Assembly (NCBI GenBank): GCA_034336665.1
Contig: CM067564.1
Location: forward strand, 47,105,451-47,169,450
Source: Luscinia megarhynchos
Lineage: Eukaryota; Chordata; Aves; Passeriformes; Turdidae
Length of the DNA stretch: 64,000 nucleotides
Reading direction: 5' to 3'
A model generated the notes under the pieces. It ran no database searches. It was not told the origin of the DNA and saw only the letters and a program-made list of their open reading frames with translations. Shown here in pieces: positions 61,566-64,000 of this stretch (position 1 is the first letter of the stretch; each line of letters opens with the position of its first letter). Position numbers and translations under genes: made by a program.

Positions 61566-62227
61566 TTGAGACCCACCCTGCAGATAAAGACTTGGGGGTG
61601 AAAAGATGGATGTGAGCTGGCAACGTGCACTGACAGCCCAGGAAGCCAATTGTGTTCTGGGCTGTATCAGGAGAAAGGTGGCCAGCAGGTCCAGGGAGGT
61701 GATTCTCTCCCTCTACCACGCTCTCACAAGATTCCACATGCAGTTCCTCTTCCAAGTCTGCAGCCCTCAACAAGTCCTCAGCATGGAACTGTTGGGCTGG
61801 ATCCAGAGGAGGGCCACAAAAACAGCCAGTCTGGAACACCTCCCCTAAGGAGACAGGCTGAAAGACTTGTGGCTGTCCAGCCTGGAGAAGGAAAGGATGC
61901 AAGGAGATGTTAGAGCAGCCTTTCAGTACCTAAAGGGGGCTTACAGGAAAGATTTTTTTAGCAGGGCCTGTTGCAATGAGACATGAGATTGTGGCTTTAA
62001 ACTTCAGGCTAGACATAAGGAGGGATTTTTCAAAGTGAGGCTGGTGAAACACTGGAACAGGTTGCACAGAGAGGTGGTGGCTGCCCCACCCCTGGAAACA
62101 TTCACAGCCAAGCTGGACACGGCTCTGAGCAACCTGATCTACTTGAAGCTGTCCCTGTCCATGGCATGGGAGTTGGAAGTAGATGACCTTTAAAGGTCCC
62201 TTCCAACCCAAGCCATTCTATGATTCT
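61566..62227 (+). mobile_element. CR1 LINE fragment, sense, about 0.66 kb, in the CELF2 intron
   Basis: It starts inside the C-terminal reverse transcriptase region. The + strand translation from 61606 carries ANCVLGCIRRKVASRSREVI, a CR1 ORF2 hallmark, but the frame is preceded and followed by disruptions. The 3' UTR follows in order: CTGTCCAGCCTGGAGAAGG, CTAGACATAAGGAGGGATTT, CACTGGAACAGGTTGCACAG, and finally GGTCCCTTCCAACCCAAGCC then ATTCTATGATTCT, the intact CR1 3' terminus. It lies in the same orientation as CELF2. It is 5'-truncated and cannot move by itself. Confidence 0.96.
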
Positions 62228-64000
62228 TTCCTATATGAGATTGCAAACTATACCTTTGGGGCTGAAAAACAAAGCAAGTATTCAATTAATATTCATATCT
62301 AGAAGTTTTACTGCAAGTGTAGATTGTGCTTGAATACTTAAGAAGTCATTCAGGAGTGAATCAATACTAATTATTGTAATCAGGAGGGTTAATTAGCTGA
62401 AGATGCTGCTGATGGAAAGTTCACTGCTTACAGCCCTGAAAACACCTAAGTTGATGAAATCTGAAAGCAAGATGTCTAAGAGGACTTTGTGTGGAGAGAA
62501 ACGTTTGGCTTTCCTTTGGCATTTCAAGAGCCAGTCATTCCAAAGGGGAAATATAGCTTGTACTCTGTATTTTGCATGATATTAATTCAGGGGGTATTAG
62601 AAGATGCAACTAAATTGGTCGTGAAGATATTTTGTGGTCGTCTCTCAATAAATGCAAGTACCATTTTGGATAACCTGTACTGTCTCTGCTGCATTCATTT
62701 GTAGATTACCATAAATTAATATGGATAATCTTATGCATTTGAAATCTGGTTCCAGCACTGTTATTTGGAACAGGTTGTTTTCTTTTCCCCCTGTGTTCAG
62801 GCACAGGGACTTTACATGGTACATGTACATAAACTGCACATGGTCTGTTACTAACACACATATATTTCTGTGTGCATGCATACATGTGTGCACTTAAGTT
62901 TAAACATTTTTCATTGAGGGTGTCTGTTTCTATAATCCTGTGCCCTTAAAACTCCCACTCGGTTTCCATCTGCAGAACAATATTCAACTACATATGATTC
63001 AAAGGATAGTTATTCAAAAAGTAGTTCATGAAATTTAAGTTAGATTATAAGAAATAAAGACCGAAATGACAGAAAAAAATCCTTTTCCCTCAACTAGTTG
63101 TGTTCCTTAAAGTGAGAATTACTGAATTCCAACAAAATCCAGTTATACAAAACCTTTCTCACAAGTGACTTGCAAGAAGATTTTATATTTAATGCTGGGT
63201 GTTTGGGTTTTGCTTTGGTTTTTGTTGTTCTTGGGGTTTGTTTTGGTTTTTTTTTCCTTCTCCCCTAGTTATATCTCTAAAGGTTATAATCAAGACGAAT
63301 GTCTGGATGTTAATTCAAGAAAGAAAAAAAGAATACAGAGACCCTCCTCTCAGTCACAGACACATACAGAAAGCCCCCAAGTCAAGTGATGCTTTCAGAA
63401 GAGAGAAATTCCATTTCAAAACACATCCTTCTTTCCTTTCTAATGACATTAGAGATTATCACGTGCAGGTGCTATTTATCTTTGCAACTGCTTTCCTATG
63501 ACTGTTTTACTGCTTCCAACACATTTACTTGTATGTCAGCCATAGGAAAGGTAACTGAAAATGGCAGTTGTTGAGAAAGCATGTCGCCATGCCTGGAATG
63601 ACATGCATTATCGGGGCAGCAGGAGTTGCTGGCTCTACAGCCCATTTCTACTTGACCTGCAGAATGATTGGCTGCCTGGGATGGTGATGAATCACTGGAG
63701 TTTATGAAACAAGACTGCTGGCATCCTCACAGAGGAAATAAAAACGGGATTTTTTTTCCCCCTATAACATTCTTGCTGTGGCAAAGAGCCTTTTTTTTTT
63801 TTTTATGTTTTGTTTTGCTTCTGTGTTATTTCACCCTGCAGCAGAAGTAAATGTGTCAATTAAAGTCGCTTTAGTACTGTTCTCGGCAAGTTAATGATGC
63901 ACTGAAGGTTAACTATCTTTATTGGATGGAAGTGGGCAGGAATTCTCCCAATTTTTGTGTAAATCTTGATCTGGACTCTAATTTTCTCATCTCTCACTCC
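62228..64000 (+). other. CELF2: CELF2 intron, continuing beyond the window
   Basis: No exon or interspersed repeat was recognised. A T/G-skewed tract at about 63200-63256 and a T14 run at 63791-63804 are the only low-complexity parts. Confidence 0.6.

Noticed and set aside
1..64000. Long terminal repeats or endogenous retroviral genes
   Set aside because: No LTR pair, primer-binding site or retroviral protein motif was seen by eye; a RepeatMasker run could still find diverged solo LTRs.

Overview
The window is AT-rich, gene-poor vertebrate nuclear DNA, most likely from a bird. Two observations support this. First, nine 5'-truncated copies of the CR1 non-LTR retrotransposon lie on both strands. 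Several keep the CR1 3' end (TCATAGAATCA/ACAGAATGG on the complement, CCATTCTATGATTCT in sense). No other dispersed repeat family could be recognised by eye, and CR1 dominance with few other repeats is typical of birds (turtles and crocodilians are the alternative). Second, the one recognisable coding exon matches the vertebrate RNA-binding protein gene CELF2. The species cannot be named from the sequence.

Layout. Positions 1-58300 hold no exon that I can assign to a known gene. They contain CR1 copies at about 259, 3960, 27668, 29912, 35631, 41659, 49897 and 53784, scattered homopolymer and short tandem repeats, and long unique AT-rich tracts, some of which look like candidate conserved noncoding elements. 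At 58302-58408 on the + strand lies an alternative first coding exon of CELF2 that ends in a consensus splice donor and sits in a local cluster of CpG dinucleotides. The rest, to 64000, is best read as the following CELF2 intron, with one more CR1 copy at 61566-62227.

The window is therefore the 5' regulatory and intronic territory of CELF2. No exon encoding an RRM domain is present, so the body of the gene lies beyond the right edge. Three weaker exon-like signals deserve transcript evidence: a 36-nt exon with strong splice sites at 8385-8420, a 31-nt one at 33627-33657, and a 47-codon open frame at 55762-55905 about 2.4 kb upstream of the CELF2 exon. I found no rRNA, tRNA, CRISPR array, complete mobile element, recognisable LTR or endogenous virus. 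I did not find a convincing new biological system. The most useful leads are the alternative-promoter architecture near 57.5-58.6 kb and the unassigned candidate exons.
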